Assembly (NCBI RefSeq): GCF_009796845.1
Contig: NZ_CP047025.1
Coordinates: forward strand, 372,001-436,000
DNA: 64,000 nt
Reading direction: 5' to 3'
Source of the DNA: Cobetia sp. L2A1
GTDB taxonomy: Bacteria; Pseudomonadota; Gammaproteobacteria; Pseudomonadales; Halomonadaceae
The position numbers were made by a program, and so were the translations under genes. Of this stretch, positions 46,003-57,747 are shown one piece after another. Below the pieces are notes generated by a model. That model was not told the origin of the DNA, ran no database searches, and saw only the letters and a list, made by a program, of their open reading frames with translations. The first letter of the stretch is position 1. Every line of letters begins with the position of its first letter.

Positions 46003-47505
46003 TTACGCGGCTTTGGCGCTGCGCTTTGACAAGAATGTCAGCAGCATCGGCACGAGCATCAACAGCAACGAGGCGGCCCATAGTCCTTGCGAGATACCGG
46101 ATTGCCACAGGATGTTGGTATCACCGCCACTGATGGCCAGGGCGCGACGCAGGTTCTCTTCCATCAGCCCGCCGAGCACGAAGCCCAGCACGATGGTGGC
46201 CAGCGAGAAGTTGAGCTTGCGCAGCAGGTAGCCAAGGATGCCGATGCCCAGCATCAGGTAGATGGCACCCATGTCCGAGTGCAGCTGATACACGCCGACG
46301 AAGGACAGGATGACGATGCCGGGCACCAGTGCCCAACGCGGGATAGTCAGTACGCGCGCGAAGAAACCCGCCAGCGGCAGATTGAGCAGCAGCAGCACGA
46401 TGTTGCCGATATAGAGTGATGCGATAAGGCCACCGGCCACTTTCGGATGTTCGCTGAACATCATCGGGCCTGGCGTGATGTTGTAGAGCATCAGTGCGCC
46501 CAGCAGCACGGCAGTGGTGCCAGAACCGGGAATGCCGAGTGTCAGCATCGGCACGAAGGAACCTGCTGCCGAAGCATTGTTGGCCGCCTCCGGGGCGGAA
46601 AGTCCGCGCATGTCACCGGTGCCGAAGGTGTTGTCCTTGTCACTGATGCGTTTTTCGGTGGTATAGGCCACGGCTCCTGCGACCGAAGCGCCGGTGCCCG
46701 GCAACACGCCGATCAGAAAACCGATCAGGCTGGAGCGCAGCATGGCGCCCTTGCAGTAGAGAATTTCCTTCATGGTCACGAATACGCGGCCTATGACGGG
46801 CAGCTCGCCTGTCTTGCCGTGTTGCAGTCGGCTTTCCAGCATCAGCAGAATCTCGCTGATCGCGAACATGCCGATGATCAATACCACGAAGTCGATGCCA
46901 TCGTAGAGGTCCGGAATGTCAAAGGTGAAGCGCTGGATACCGGTACCTGAGTCGACGCCGATCGTCCCGATCAGCACACCCAGAATGGCGCCCAGGGCGG
47001 TCTTGACCGGATCATTGCCCATCATCACGGACATGGAGGCAAACGCGAACACCATCATGGTGAACAGCTCTGCCGGGCCGAACAGGACCGCGACCTTGGC
47101 CAGCAGCGGCGCGAACAGCGTCAAGCCGAGAATCGCGATGCTAGCGCCCACGAAAGAGCTGATCGCCGAGATGCCCAGCGCAGGCCCCGCCAGGCCCTTC
47201 TTGGCCAGCGGGTAGCCATCCAGGGTGGTCATGACGGCGCCGGCGTCCCCCGGCACATTGAGCAGAATGCTGGACATCCGACCGCCGTATTCCGCGCCGG
47301 TATAGATACCTGCCAGCAGGATCAGCGCAGATTCGGCAGGCAGGCCGAGGGTATAGGCAAGCGGCATCAGAATGGCGATGCCGTTGATGGGCCCGATGCC
47401 CGGAAGGGCACCGAACAGTGTGCCGAGCAGGGCGCCGGTAAAGGCCAGGCCAAGATTGAGGGGCGTCAACGCCACTCCGAAGCCCTGAATGATGAAATCA
47501 AACAT
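46003..47505 (-). CDS. tctA: Tripartite tricarboxylate transporter, large membrane subunit TctA
   Basis: 500 residues, about twelve membrane segments. Family motifs LGTLFGALPGIGPINGIAIL, LLAGIYTGAEYGG and FLIGVLPGTGASVA occur at the expected places in the two inverted halves. It imports tricarboxylates such as citrate across the inner membrane by proton- or sodium-coupled transport, with TctB and the periplasmic binder TctC. Last gene of tctCBA; separated from tctB by 18 bp. Confidence 0.96.
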   Translation of the reverse strand: MFDFIIQGFGVALTPLNLGLAFTGALLGTLFGALPGIGPINGIAILMPLAYTLGLPAESALILLAGIYTGAEYGGRMSSILLNVPGDAGAVMTTLDGYPLAKKGLAGPALGISAISSFVGASIAILGLTLFAPLLAKVAVLFGPAELFTMMVFAFASMSVMMGNDPVKTALGAILGVLIGTIGVDSGTGIQRFTFDIPDLYDGIDFVVLIIGMFAISEILLMLESRLQHGKTGELPVIGRVFVTMKEILYCKGAMLRSSLIGFLIGVLPGTGASVAGAVAYTTEKRISDKDNTFGTGDMRGLSAPEAANNASAAGSFVPMLTLGIPGSGTTAVLLGALMLYNITPGPMMFSEHPKVAGGLIASLYIGNIVLLLLNLPLAGFFARVLTIPRWALVPGIVILSFVGVYQLHSDMGAIYLMLGIGILGYLLRKLNFSLATIVLGFVLGGLMEENLRRALAISGGDTNILWQSGISQGLWAASLLLMLVPMLLTFLSKRSAKAA

Positions 47506-47523
47506 GCAACACCTCTCTCGGTA

Positions 47524-47964
47524 TCAGGAAAACCACAGGCCTGTGGGCAGGGATATTTCCAATACCGCGGTAAACAGCAGATAACTCAGGCCGGCCATCA
47601 GTACACCGGTCAAGCAGGCCGCACGCCAGTTAGCGCCGAATAGCCGTGCAATCGCGGTAATCGCGGCCACCGCGGTGAGGGGATAGCCAAGACGCACGAA
47701 GAAGAAGGCGAAAACGATGAGGACCAGCAGCACCAGTCCCAGCTGCACGAAAATCGCGGCAGAGGGCCAGTTTCCTTCGGGGCCAGGACGTACGATCAGC
47801 ACCAGAGAGAAGGCGGCCATCATGATGGAAAGCCCGATGGGGAAGGCCTTGGGTCCTACCGGGTCGTAGGCGAAGGGCACATGGATACTGAGGGCCTGGG
47901 CGACGATGAACGCCGCCAGCCCCATCAGGGCAATGCCCAGGATGCGGTCGGCGGCGATTTTCAT
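47524..47964 (-). CDS. tctB: Tripartite tricarboxylate transporter, small membrane subunit TctB
   Basis: 146 residues with four to five membrane segments; opening MKIAADRILGIALMGLAAFI and the mid motif DPVGPKAFPIGLSIMM are typical of TctB. Required partner of TctA. Overlaps the tctC stop by 4 bp, so translation is coupled. Confidence 0.93.
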   Translation of the reverse strand: MKIAADRILGIALMGLAAFIVAQALSIHVPFAYDPVGPKAFPIGLSIMMAAFSLVLIVRPGPEGNWPSAAIFVQLGLVLLVLIVFAFFFVRLGYPLTAVAAITAIARLFGANWRAACLTGVLMAGLSYLLFTAVLEISLPTGLWFS

Positions 47965-48950
47965 TGGGTCAGACCTACTTCTTGGGCGAGGGTCTTGAAG
48001 TCGGTGATCTGCGCTTTCACGTACTGATCGAAGTCAGGGCCGAATTTCTGGATCGGGAACAGACCGCGAGCTTCACGAATCTTGGCGAATTCAGGCTTCT
48101 CGCTCAGCAGCTTGAGGCGCTCGACCCAGGCGTTGTAATCAGCATCGCTGACATCCTTGCCCATGTAGTACCCGCGCCAGATTGGCCAGGTCACGTCGTA
48201 GCCCTGTTCAGTGGCGGTGGGAATATCAGCGAAGGCCCCTGGCACGCGTTCTTCCGACAGCGCAGCCAGCACCCGAATCTTGCCGCTGGACAGCTGTGAC
48301 TGAAGCTCGGAAAGGTCGCCGGTATACACCTTGATGTGATTGCCCAGCAGGGCTGCCAGCGCTTCACCGCCACCCTCGAAGGACACATAGCGCAGCTTGC
48401 GCGGCGAGACATCGATCGACTTGGCGATCAGTGCCGCCTTCATCCAGTCCTGGCTACCGATGGTACCGCCGGCGCCGAAGGGGATTTCGCTCGGATGTTT
48501 CTTGAGGTCGTCCATCAGCTCATCCAGTGTCTGCCACGGAGAGTCGGCATTCACGACCACGGCGCCATAGTCGACGCCCAGCGCACCGACCCAACGCACG
48601 TCATCGGCGGTGAACTTGCCGAATTTACCCAGCGCCAGATTGACGGCGGCGCCAGTGCTGGCGGCCACGATCAGGTTTGGATCGTCGCTGCGTACTCCGA
48701 TGACATGGTTGTAGGCAACAGCGCCGATACCGCCCGGCATGTAGGTCACCATCATCGGGGAATCGATGACGCCGGTTTCCAGCAGGCCATTGGCGGCCAG
48801 GCGGCAGGTCAGATCATAACCACCCCCCGGTTTGGCGGGGGCGATGCACTCGCTTCTGTCAGCGGCCATGACTGGCAATGACAACAGGCTGACGGTGGCG
48901 ATGGCCAGCGGTGCGACGAGGGCGGCGGCGAGACGTTTTGTGGATGGCAT
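47961..48950 (-). CDS. tctC: Tripartite tricarboxylate transporter, periplasmic binding protein TctC
   Basis: 329 residues from the ATG at 48950, six bases after GGAG; a longer frame would add 16 polar residues. Signal peptide (AALVAPLAIATVSLLSLPVMAA) ends near residue 30. The mature protein has the family's CIAPAKPGGGYDLTCR substrate-loop motif and GAGGTIGSQDW. It captures the tricarboxylate and delivers it to TctAB. The gene is first in the operon and diverges from tctD, whose product presumably controls it from the 193-bp shared promoter region. Confidence 0.94.
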   Translation of the reverse strand: MPSTKRLAAALVAPLAIATVSLLSLPVMAADRSECIAPAKPGGGYDLTCRLAANGLLETGVIDSPMMVTYMPGGIGAVAYNHVIGVRSDDPNLIVAASTGAAVNLALGKFGKFTADDVRWVGALGVDYGAVVVNADSPWQTLDELMDDLKKHPSEIPFGAGGTIGSQDWMKAALIAKSIDVSPRKLRYVSFEGGGEALAALLGNHIKVYTGDLSELQSQLSSGKIRVLAALSEERVPGAFADIPTATEQGYDVTWPIWRGYYMGKDVSDADYNAWVERLKLLSEKPEFAKIREARGLFPIQKFGPDFDQYVKAQITDFKTLAQEVGLTQ

Positions 48951-49143
48951 GGTGTGCTCCTGATGCGTCTTGTTGTTGTCCAGATTGTTTTTGTCCACAG
49001 AGCGCCTTTTGCTTTATGTTCAAGGCGAAGGCTGGCGCTCTTGTGGTGATGCATCGCGAATGCTGAGGCGATGAAGGCATGGTAGGAGCGCGACCTTTCA
49101 TCAACCTGTCAGATTTCCCTAACCCTCATGAGACATTCGACGC

Positions 49144-49818
49144 ATGCGCCTGCTAGTGATTGAGGACGATCCCCTCATTTCCAGCGCCCTGGAGCGCAGT
49201 CTTTCTGCGTCGGGATTCGCGGTGGACACCTTCTCAAGCCTGGCCTCTGCCCGCGATGCTGCGCGTCAGGGTGGCTTCGATCTCGTGCTGCTCGATCTGG
49301 GCTTGCCGGACGGGCAGGGCATGGAATTGCTGGCGGAGCTACGCCAACGCGGTGATCTCACGCCGGTGCTGATCATCACTGCCCGCGATGGAGTGGATGA
49401 CCGCGTGCGCGGGCTGGATCTCGGCGCTGATGATTATCTGGCCAAGCCGTTCTCGCTGGTGGAGATGGAAGCGCGCGTGCGTGCCCTGCTGCGGCGCAGT
49501 CAGGGGCGTAGCGACAACAGCATCCGCTTCGGGTCACTGACGATGTCCTCTGCCGGTAGTGGCACCTTGACCCTGCAGGACGCGGTGCTGGACCTGCCCC
49601 CGCGTGAGCGCCGCCTGCTGGAAAGCCTGATGCTGCATGCCGGCAAGGTGGTGTCGCGAGAAGTCATCGAGGGCAAGGTGTTCGGCTATGGGGAGGTCGG
49701 CTCCAATGCGCTGGAGGTGTATATCAGCCGCCTGCGCAAGCGGTTGGCAGGCAGCGATGTCCAGATTCGCACCCTGCGCGGGCTGGGCTATCGCCTCGAG
49801 ATGACAGGCGCCGGATGA
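49144..49818 (+). CDS. tctD: Response regulator TctD
   Basis: 224-residue OmpR-type regulator. Receiver with IEDDP, Asp51 (LVLLDLGLPDG), Thr in ITARDG and Lys in LAKPF; C-terminal winged helix with SNALEVYISRLRKRL and TLRGLGYRLE. Divergent from the tct transporter operon and coupled to the kinase gene by a 4-bp overlap, the standard tctDE arrangement for tricarboxylate-induced uptake. Confidence 0.93.
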   Translation: MRLLVIEDDPLISSALERSLSASGFAVDTFSSLASARDAARQGGFDLVLLDLGLPDGQGMELLAELRQRGDLTPVLIITARDGVDDRVRGLDLGADDYLAKPFSLVEMEARVRALLRRSQGRSDNSIRFGSLTMSSAGSGTLTLQDAVLDLPPRERRLLESLMLHAGKVVSREVIEGKVFGYGEVGSNALEVYISRLRKRLAGSDVQIRTLRGLGYRLEMTGAG

Positions 49819-51218
49819 TCATCCAGGGCAAGCTGCGCAATCGTCTGCTGGGCTGGCTGATGAGCATGATGCTCATCGTCGGCGGCCTGCTGTTGATCGA
49901 CGCCTGGGTGACCAGCCAGCGCTCGGCGCAGCGCGCCTTTGACAGCCAACTGGAAGATGCCCTGCTGGCGATGTCAGAGGCCATCCAGTGGCAGGACGAC
50001 ATGCCGCGCATCATGATGCCGCCCGCCGCGCTCAGCATTCTGTCGACCCGCCATCAGGAGCGCGTCTTCTATCGCTTGATTGATGACCAGGGGCGGGTGC
50101 TGGCCAACAATCTCGACATTCCCCTGCCGGGCAAGCTCAAGCGCGAAGCCAGAGAGGGGGATGTCTGGCTGGATACCGACTACCAGGGCGTGAAGTGGCG
50201 ACTGCATGCGCGCAGCGTGCGCTCTGCCGGTTGGGAGCGTCAGTTTCGCGTGCAGATCTGGGTCGGCCACACCACGGAGGGGCGCGAGATGCTGGCGCGC
50301 GATCTCTTGGTCCGTGCGGTAGGGCGAATACTGGTGATGGGGCTGTTGGCGGTCGTGATGATCTTCATCACGCTGCGACTGGCGCTCACGCCACTCAAGC
50401 GGCTGCGGGATCAGCTGCGTCGCCGACAGTCGCAGGATGCCAGTCCGCTCTCCGGTAGCATGCCTGAGGAGATGCGCGAACTCGTCGATACGCTTGAGCA
50501 ACTCTTCCATCGTCAGGGGGCGTCGCGTGATGCCTTGCTGCGCTTCACGGCGGATGCCAGCCATCAGTTGCGCACGCCCTTGGCGGGGGTGCAGAACGTG
50601 GCGGAATTTGCCCTGCAGAGCCGCTCTCCCGATGAGTGGCATCAAGCCTTGAGTGACATCCATGCCAGTGCCGCGCGTACCAGTCGTCTGGCGGGCCAGC
50701 TCTTGAATCTCACCCGTCTTCGCCATCTGGCATTGCCCGCCGAACACGAGGTGGTGGAGCTGAGCGCGCTGCTGCGAGACGTCGTGCTGGAGTGGGCAGA
50801 ACGCGACATGGCGCTTCAGCATGACCTGGGGCTGGCGTCGCTCCCCGATAGCCCGATCAGCGTGCTGGGCGAGGAGTGGGCGCTGCGGGAATTGATCGGC
50901 AACCTGATCGAGAACGCGCTGCGCTATACGCCCGCCGGCAGTGAAATCACGCTGGGACTGACGCTGACGGCTGACAAGGTCGTGCTGTATAGCGAAGACA
51001 ATGGACCGGGTGTTGCCCCCGAAATGCTGGAACGGCTGTGTCAGCCCTTCGAGCGCGGCGGGCGTCAGGACACCGAAGGCTCAGGGCTTGGGCTTGCCAT
51101 CGTCGAGACCATCGCTCAGCGTCATCAAGGCACGCTACAGGTGAGCAATCGTCTTGAGGGCGGCTTGCACATCAGCCTGACGCTACGGCAATTGCCGACA
51201 GGAGAGGCAGATGCATAA
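49815..51218 (+). CDS. tctE: Sensor histidine kinase TctE
   Basis: 467-residue inner-membrane kinase. First membrane segment about residues 13-33, an extracytoplasmic domain of about 130 residues, second segment about 168-190, then HAMP. H-box ADASHQLRTPLAGVQN gives His250; the ATPase domain shows LIGNLIENALRYTPAGSE, SEDNGPGVAPE and GSGLGLAIVETIA. It overlaps the next gene, a periplasmic binding protein, by 8 bp, so a sensor-plus-binder unit is likely. Confidence 0.93.
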   Translation: MIIQGKLRNRLLGWLMSMMLIVGGLLLIDAWVTSQRSAQRAFDSQLEDALLAMSEAIQWQDDMPRIMMPPAALSILSTRHQERVFYRLIDDQGRVLANNLDIPLPGKLKREAREGDVWLDTDYQGVKWRLHARSVRSAGWERQFRVQIWVGHTTEGREMLARDLLVRAVGRILVMGLLAVVMIFITLRLALTPLKRLRDQLRRRQSQDASPLSGSMPEEMRELVDTLEQLFHRQGASRDALLRFTADASHQLRTPLAGVQNVAEFALQSRSPDEWHQALSDIHASAARTSRLAGQLLNLTRLRHLALPAEHEVVELSALLRDVVLEWAERDMALQHDLGLASLPDSPISVLGEEWALRELIGNLIENALRYTPAGSEITLGLTLTADKVVLYSEDNGPGVAPEMLERLCQPFERGGRQDTEGSGLGLAIVETIAQRHQGTLQVSNRLEGGLHISLTLRQLPTGEADA

Positions 51219-52308
51219 GCGCAAGCCGGGACAGCGACTGACCGTTCAGCTGGTGCTGAATCTGTTGCCGAGGTTATTGATGAGTCTGTTGATAAGCCTG
51301 CTGGTGGGGGGCATGGGGATATCGACAGCCTCGGCAGCCTCGCGACTGGTGATTGAAGCAGCACTCGATCAACAGGTCGCGACGCCGCTGCTGACGGCCT
51401 TCTCGCAGCAACATCCCGAGTTAGAGATCGACTATCGTGACCGCACCTCGATGGGCGTCCATGCCCTTGCCGAGCAGACTGCCCCCGGTGCCGACATCAT
51501 CATCAGCTCCGCCATGCCGTGGCAGGTGGCGCTGGTGAATCAAGGGCTGGCGCAGCGACTCGACAGCGACGTCGCTCGGCGATGGCCGGCATGGGCCAAG
51601 TGGCGCGATGAAGTCTTCGCCTTCACTTTTGAGCCCATCGTGATGGCCTATCGGCTGGATCTGGCGGGCAAGATGCTGCCGCCGTCTTCGCATGCCGATG
51701 TGCTGCGGTTGTTGACCGAACACGCAGACACCCTGTCAGGACGCGTTGCCGCCTATTCGCCCTCCCGGAGTGCGCTGGGCTATGTGCTCTATCTGCAGGA
51801 CTCGCGCTACTCCGGCCGCTTCTGGTCGCTGGTCGAGGCACTGGGGCGCGTCAATGCCACGCTTGAGACCAGTACGCAGCGCATCCTGGAAGGGCTCTCC
51901 GAGGGGCGTTATTGGCTGGGCTATAACCTGCTGGGGTCGTATGCGTTGCAATGGGCGCAGTCACATCCTGAAGTCATCGTGCAGATGCCCTCTGACTACG
52001 CGCTGATTTCGATGCGTACCGCGTTCATTCATCGCGATGCACCGCATCCGCAAGCGGCACGTACCTTTCTGAATTTCCTGCTCAGCCGCGCAGGCCAGCA
52101 TGTGCTGGCGGGCGAAACACCGCTTTTCAGCATTCGCAGCGATGTTCTAGGCCCCTTCACCGCGCAATCACTGCGCGATCAGGTCGGTCAGCGCCTCTAT
52201 CCGCAGCCGTTGGATGCCTCCTCGCTGAGCATGCTGGATGGCTCGCGCCGGGCGGACTTTCTTGCCCGCTGGTTCAATGCCTACTCGGGAGGCGCACCAA
52301 CCCCTTGA
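51211..52308 (+). CDS. Periplasmic ABC-type substrate-binding protein coupled to TctDE
   Basis: 365 residues with a signal peptide (membrane-like stretch at about 20-43 ending ASAAS). The mature part is a Fe3+/FbpA-like or phosphoglycerate-type binding protein fold: LVIEAALDQQVATPLLTAF, ADIIISSAMPWQVALVNQGL, AYSPSRSALGYVLYLQ and FLNFLLSRAGQHVLA. There is no ABC permease or ATPase gene nearby. Because it is read in the tctDE operon, it probably serves as a ligand-presenting sensor subunit, like PgtC with PgtB, rather than as part of a transporter. Ligand unknown; tricarboxylate or metal-citrate are candidates. Confidence 0.82.
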   Translation: MHKRKPGQRLTVQLVLNLLPRLLMSLLISLLVGGMGISTASAASRLVIEAALDQQVATPLLTAFSQQHPELEIDYRDRTSMGVHALAEQTAPGADIIISSAMPWQVALVNQGLAQRLDSDVARRWPAWAKWRDEVFAFTFEPIVMAYRLDLAGKMLPPSSHADVLRLLTEHADTLSGRVAAYSPSRSALGYVLYLQDSRYSGRFWSLVEALGRVNATLETSTQRILEGLSEGRYWLGYNLLGSYALQWAQSHPEVIVQMPSDYALISMRTAFIHRDAPHPQAARTFLNFLLSRAGQHVLAGETPLFSIRSDVLGPFTAQSLRDQVGQRLYPQPLDASSLSMLDGSRRADFLARWFNAYSGGAPTP

Positions 52309-54146
<1,838 letters not shown>

Positions 54147-54283
54147 AGCACAGCGAAGCGCGACGTGAAGCGGGAGCCCTAGACGGGTTCCCGCTTTGCT
54201 TAGGGTTCCGGAAGTCTCGGCCCCTCTCGTGCTCCCTCGCAGCTCCGAAGCGGGTCTCACGACTCCCCAATGAGAGACTGAAG

Positions 54284-55858
54284 ATGCAAGACATCCATTC
54301 CCACAAGATCCTGATCCTCGATTTCGGTTCTCAGTACACTCAGCTGATCGCACGTCGCGTGCGTGAGCTGGGCGTGTTCTCCGAAGTGCGTGCCTTCGAC
54401 ATCACTGAAGAAGAGATTCGCGAGTACAACCCCAACGGCATCATCCTTGCCGGTGGTCCGGAATCCGTGACCGAACTGGACTCGCCGCGTGCACCGCAGT
54501 GCGTGTTCGAGATGGGTCTGCCGGTATTCGGTATCTGCTACGGCATGCAGACCATGGCCGAGCAGCTGGGCGGCAAGGTCGAAGGCTCCAACGTGCGTGA
54601 ATTCGGCTATGCCCAGATTCGTGTCGATGGTGAGTCCGCGCTGTTCAAGGACATCAAGGACCACCTGGATGACGAAGGCCGTCCGCTGCTTGACGTCTGG
54701 ATGAGCCACGGCGACAAGGTCGCCCAGGTGCCGGAGACCTTCACGGTCACCGCTTCCACCCCGAGCTGCCCGATTGCCGCCATGGCGTGGGAAGAGAAGC
54801 AGTTCTACGGCGTGCAGTTCCACCCGGAAGTCACTCACACCCTGCAGGGCCAGCGCATTCTCGAACACTTCGTGATCGAGATCTGCCAGGCAGAGCGTCT
54901 GTGGACACCGGCCAAGATCATCGAAGACCTCACCGATCGCGTTCGCGCGCAGGTGGGTGATCGCAAGGTACTGCTTGGCCTGTCCGGCGGCGTCGATTCC
55001 TCCGTGGTCGCGGCGCTGCTGCACAAGGCCATCGGTGATCAGCTGACCTGCGTCTTCGTCGACAACGGCCTGCTGCGCAAGAAGGAAGGCGATCAAGTCA
55101 TGGAAACCTTCGCACGCCACATGGGCGTCAAGGTCATCCGTGTCGATGCTGAAGACCTCTTCCTCGGCAAGCTCAAGGGTGTCAGTGACCCGGAAGCCAA
55201 GCGCAAGGCCATCGGCAACACCTTCATCGAAGTGTTCGATGCCGAAGCCACCAAGCTCAAGGATGTCGACTTCCTCGCCCAGGGCACCATCTACCCTGAC
55301 GTGATCGAGTCCGCGGCCAGCAAGACCGGCAAGTCCCACGTCATCAAGTCCCACCACAATGTCGGCGGCCTGCCGGACGACATGAAGATGGAACTGGTCG
55401 AGCCGCTGCGTGAGCTGTTCAAGGACGAAGTGCGCAAGATTGGCCTGGAACTCGGCCTGCCGTACGACATGGTCTACCGTCACCCCTTCCCGGGGCCGGG
55501 TCTGGGCGTGCGTATCCTCGGTGAAGTGAAGAAGGAATACGCAGACATCCTGCGTGAAGCCGACGCCATCTTCATCGAAGAACTGCACAACTTCGACTGG
55601 TACCACAAGACCAGCCAGGCGTTTGCCGTCTTCCTGCCGGTCAAGTCCGTCGGCGTCGTCGGCGATGGCCGTCGTTACGAGTGGGTCATCGCCATTCGTG
55701 CCGTCGAGACTGTCGACTTCATGACCGCCCGCTGGGCGCACCTGCCGTATGAGCTGCTGGAGAAGGTCTCCAACCGCATCATCAACGAGCTGGAGCACGT
55801 CTCGCGCGTCACCTATGACGTCAGCAGCAAGCCGCCGGCCACCATTGAGTGGGAATGA
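54284..55858 (+). CDS. guaA: GMP synthase (glutamine-hydrolysing)
   Basis: 524 residues. N-terminal class I glutaminase (about 8-200) with nucleophile Cys85 in VFGICYGMQ and the His-Glu of [12 protein letters not shown]-pyrophosphatase domain with P-loop [10 protein letters not shown] (from about 232); C-terminal dimerisation domain ending PPATIEWE, the canonical family terminus. Amidates XMP to GMP, completing the pathway begun by guaB just upstream. A long open frame on the opposite strand is a shadow. Confidence 0.98.
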   Translation: MQDIHSHKILILDFGSQYTQLIARRVRELGVFSEVRAFDITEEEIREYNPNGIILAGGPESVTELDSPRAPQCVFEMGLPVFGICYGMQTMAEQLGGKVEGSNVREFGYAQIRVDGESALFKDIKDHLDDEGRPLLDVWMSHGDKVAQVPETFTVTASTPSCPIAAMAWEEKQFYGVQFHPEVTHTLQGQRILEHFVIEICQAERLWTPAKIIEDLTDRVRAQVGDRKVLLGLSGGVDSSVVAALLHKAIGDQLTCVFVDNGLLRKKEGDQVMETFARHMGVKVIRVDAEDLFLGKLKGVSDPEAKRKAIGNTFIEVFDAEATKLKDVDFLAQGTIYPDVIESAASKTGKSHVIKSHHNVGGLPDDMKMELVEPLRELFKDEVRKIGLELGLPYDMVYRHPFPGPGLGVRILGEVKKEYADILREADAIFIEELHNFDWYHKTSQAFAVFLPVKSVGVVGDGRRYEWVIAIRAVETVDFMTARWAHLPYELLEKVSNRIINELEHVSRVTYDVSSKPPATIEWE

Positions 55859-55943
55859 TCGTCTGACGATCACCCCTCGCTGAGCTGACGCAGCGTTCTG
55901 TCTAGACGGTCTCTTGAACTGATCGAGACGAGAACGTAGCAAT

Positions 55944-55983
55944 AAAAAAGCCCTTCTGGCCATTGGCCGGAAGGGCTTTTTTT
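55944..55983 (+). terminator. Terminator after guaA
   Basis: 12-bp stem GCCCTTCTGGCC / GGCCGGAAGGGC (one T-G pair, ATT loop) with six A before and seven T after. Nearly identical to the terminator at 57648. Confidence 0.94.
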
Positions 55984-56373
55984 GTGGACGTGATTCAGGA
56001 AACGCTAGCCGCTTGCTCACTCCTGTTCGACTGGTTCCTGCCTGGCCTTGCGCAGGTCGGGCCGTACGCCGTGGGCGGAGTGGAAGAAGCCAAACTCGGC
56101 CATCCTCCACGCTTCACACCCCATTGAGTGACGGTCTGAACGTTGTCATCGAGTTGTGTCGAAGCATGGGATTGCGATGCACTTCGGAGCGCATCAACAT
56201 CCTTGCCTCACAGCCGGACAGTCGTCTTTTAGCGAAAGATTGTGGAGCTTTCGTCAGTATAAGGAGAGTCGTGGCAGAGTCGGGGAGGAGGGTGCATCGC
56301 GGTGATACCATCTTGCGTGGTGCCGAATCTGGTGTCGTGACCAGTGACGGAGTCCCCCGAATCTGAAGGAAAG
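55984..56373. other. Intergenic region between guaA and the efflux gene
   Basis: About 390 bp with no gene I can support on either strand; a 117-codon plus-strand frame and a 28-35 codon minus-strand frame (MAEFGFFHSAHGVRPDLRK near 56103) show no recognisable family. Confidence 0.5.
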
Positions 56374-57603
56374 ATGATGACGACTGAACAACCACGGCTG
56401 GGCCGACGCGGGATGCTGTTATTGCTGATCGTCCTTGGGGCCTTCCCTCCACTGACGATGGATATTTATCTGCCAGCGCTGCCGCAGATAGCAGAGACCT
56501 TCGGTGTCCCGCGTGACGCCGTGAATCTGACGCTGGGTGGCTACATGGTCGCCTATGCCTGCGGTATGCTGTTCTGGGGGCCGTTGAGCGAGAAGTTCGG
56601 GCGCAAGCCGATCCTGATGATCGGGCTCGTGCTCTACGTTCTGGCCAGTCTGGGCTGCGTGTTCACCCACAGCATCGAGCCGTTGATCCTGTTCCGGATT
56701 CTGCAGGGCTTCGGCGGTGGCGCCATCACGGTGGTGGAAACCTCCATTGTGAAGGACCTCTACAAGGGGCGTGAGCGCGAGCGAATTCTGGCCACCGTCA
56801 TGTCGCTGGTGGTGATCGCGCCGCTGGTCGCCCCCGTGCTGGGGGCAGCGCTGCTGAAGATAGCCTCCTGGCACGCGATCTTCGTGACACTTGCCGTGTT
56901 TGGCGCCCTCGCGTTTGCCCTCGTGCTGCTGTTCCGGGAATCGCTCCAGCATCGCTATGAAGGGCCGGTGCTCAAATCCTGGAGCCGACTCGGCACGGTG
57001 CTGCGCAATCCGCACTTCGCCTATCTGGTGCTGCTGTTCGGCATGGCGCCGATGTGCCTGATGGCGTTCATCGGCAGTGCCGCGTACATCTATATCGATG
57101 GGTTCGGCATGTCGGAGCAGGCCTTCAGTCTGATTTTCGCCATGAATGCCCTGTGCGCACTCTTCGGCCCGATGCTGTATCTGCGCCTGTCGCGGGTGAT
57201 GTCCGTCCAGACCATCATCCGGGTGGGCTTCGCGGTACTGGTCGTGAGTGGCGTGATACTGGTGCTGTTCGGTGATCGCTCCCCGTGGCTGTTCGCCGCC
57301 TGTGCTGCTTGCGCGACGCTCGCCGTGGTTGGCCTGCGCGTGCCCGGCACCAACCTCATTCTGGAGCAGCAGCAGCGCGACACCGGCTCCGCGGTGGCCC
57401 TCATCCACTTCCTCACCAGCATGCTAGGTGCCATCGCCGTGCAATTGGTCGCCGCACACTCCGGTGATCTGACCCCCACCCTGGGAGGTCTCTTCATCGT
57501 GGTCGGCGTGCTGTGTGGTCTCATGTGGTTGGCGGTACAAGGCCGCTCCTTCGTGACCGACAACCTGTCGAAACGCGATGATCCAGAAGCCGTGGCGTCC
57601 TGA
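56374..57603 (+). CDS. Bcr/CflA-family drug efflux transporter (MFS)
   Basis: 409 residues from the ATG at 56374, directly after GAAGGAAAG; a GTG at 56344 would add ten residues. Twelve membrane segments; the opening PPLTMDIYLPALPQIAETFG and the loop 2-3 motif GPLSEKFGRKPILMIG are typical of Bcr/CflA drug:proton antiporters of the inner membrane. Substrates are unknown. A MarR regulator gene follows 144 bp downstream in the same direction, beyond a terminator, so its regulator may be that protein. Confidence 0.9.
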   Translation: MMTTEQPRLGRRGMLLLLIVLGAFPPLTMDIYLPALPQIAETFGVPRDAVNLTLGGYMVAYACGMLFWGPLSEKFGRKPILMIGLVLYVLASLGCVFTHSIEPLILFRILQGFGGGAITVVETSIVKDLYKGRERERILATVMSLVVIAPLVAPVLGAALLKIASWHAIFVTLAVFGALAFALVLLFRESLQHRYEGPVLKSWSRLGTVLRNPHFAYLVLLFGMAPMCLMAFIGSAAYIYIDGFGMSEQAFSLIFAMNALCALFGPMLYLRLSRVMSVQTIIRVGFAVLVVSGVILVLFGDRSPWLFAACAACATLAVVGLRVPGTNLILEQQQRDTGSAVALIHFLTSMLGAIAVQLVAAHSGDLTPTLGGLFIVVGVLCGLMWLAVQGRSFVTDNLSKRDDPEAVAS

Positions 57604-57647
57604 GACGTGCATCTTGCTTGAGGATGTCAGGTGAGAGAGCGGTGTAA

Positions 57648-57683
57648 AAAAGCCCTTCCGGCCATTGGCCGGAAGGGCTTTTT
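57648..57683 (+). terminator. Terminator after the efflux gene
   Basis: Perfect 12-bp stem GCCCTTCCGGCC / GGCCGGAAGGGC with ATT loop, six A before and five T after. Confidence 0.93.
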
Positions 57684-57708
57684 GTTTTCATGCCAGACGG
57701 TCTATATC

Positions 57709-57723
57709 ATTGTCACTGACAAC
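57709..57723. promoter_or_regulatory. Putative MarR operator, marR copy
   Basis: ATTGTCACTGACAAC, an imperfect palindrome 24 bp upstream of the marR-family start. Its reverse complement GTTGTCAGTGACAAT differs at two positions from the element at 59311-59325 before the flavoprotein gene. Confidence 0.6.
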
Positions 57724-57747
57724 TAATCATTCAGGATCGCCGCACTC

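Noticed and set aside
54257..56110. 617-codon open frame antisense to guaA
   Set aside because: Mirror of the guaA coding sequence; no recognisable domain or ribosome binding site.
55984..56373. Small coding gene between guaA and the efflux gene
   Set aside because: Open frames on both strands are short, lack a usable ribosome binding site and match no known family.
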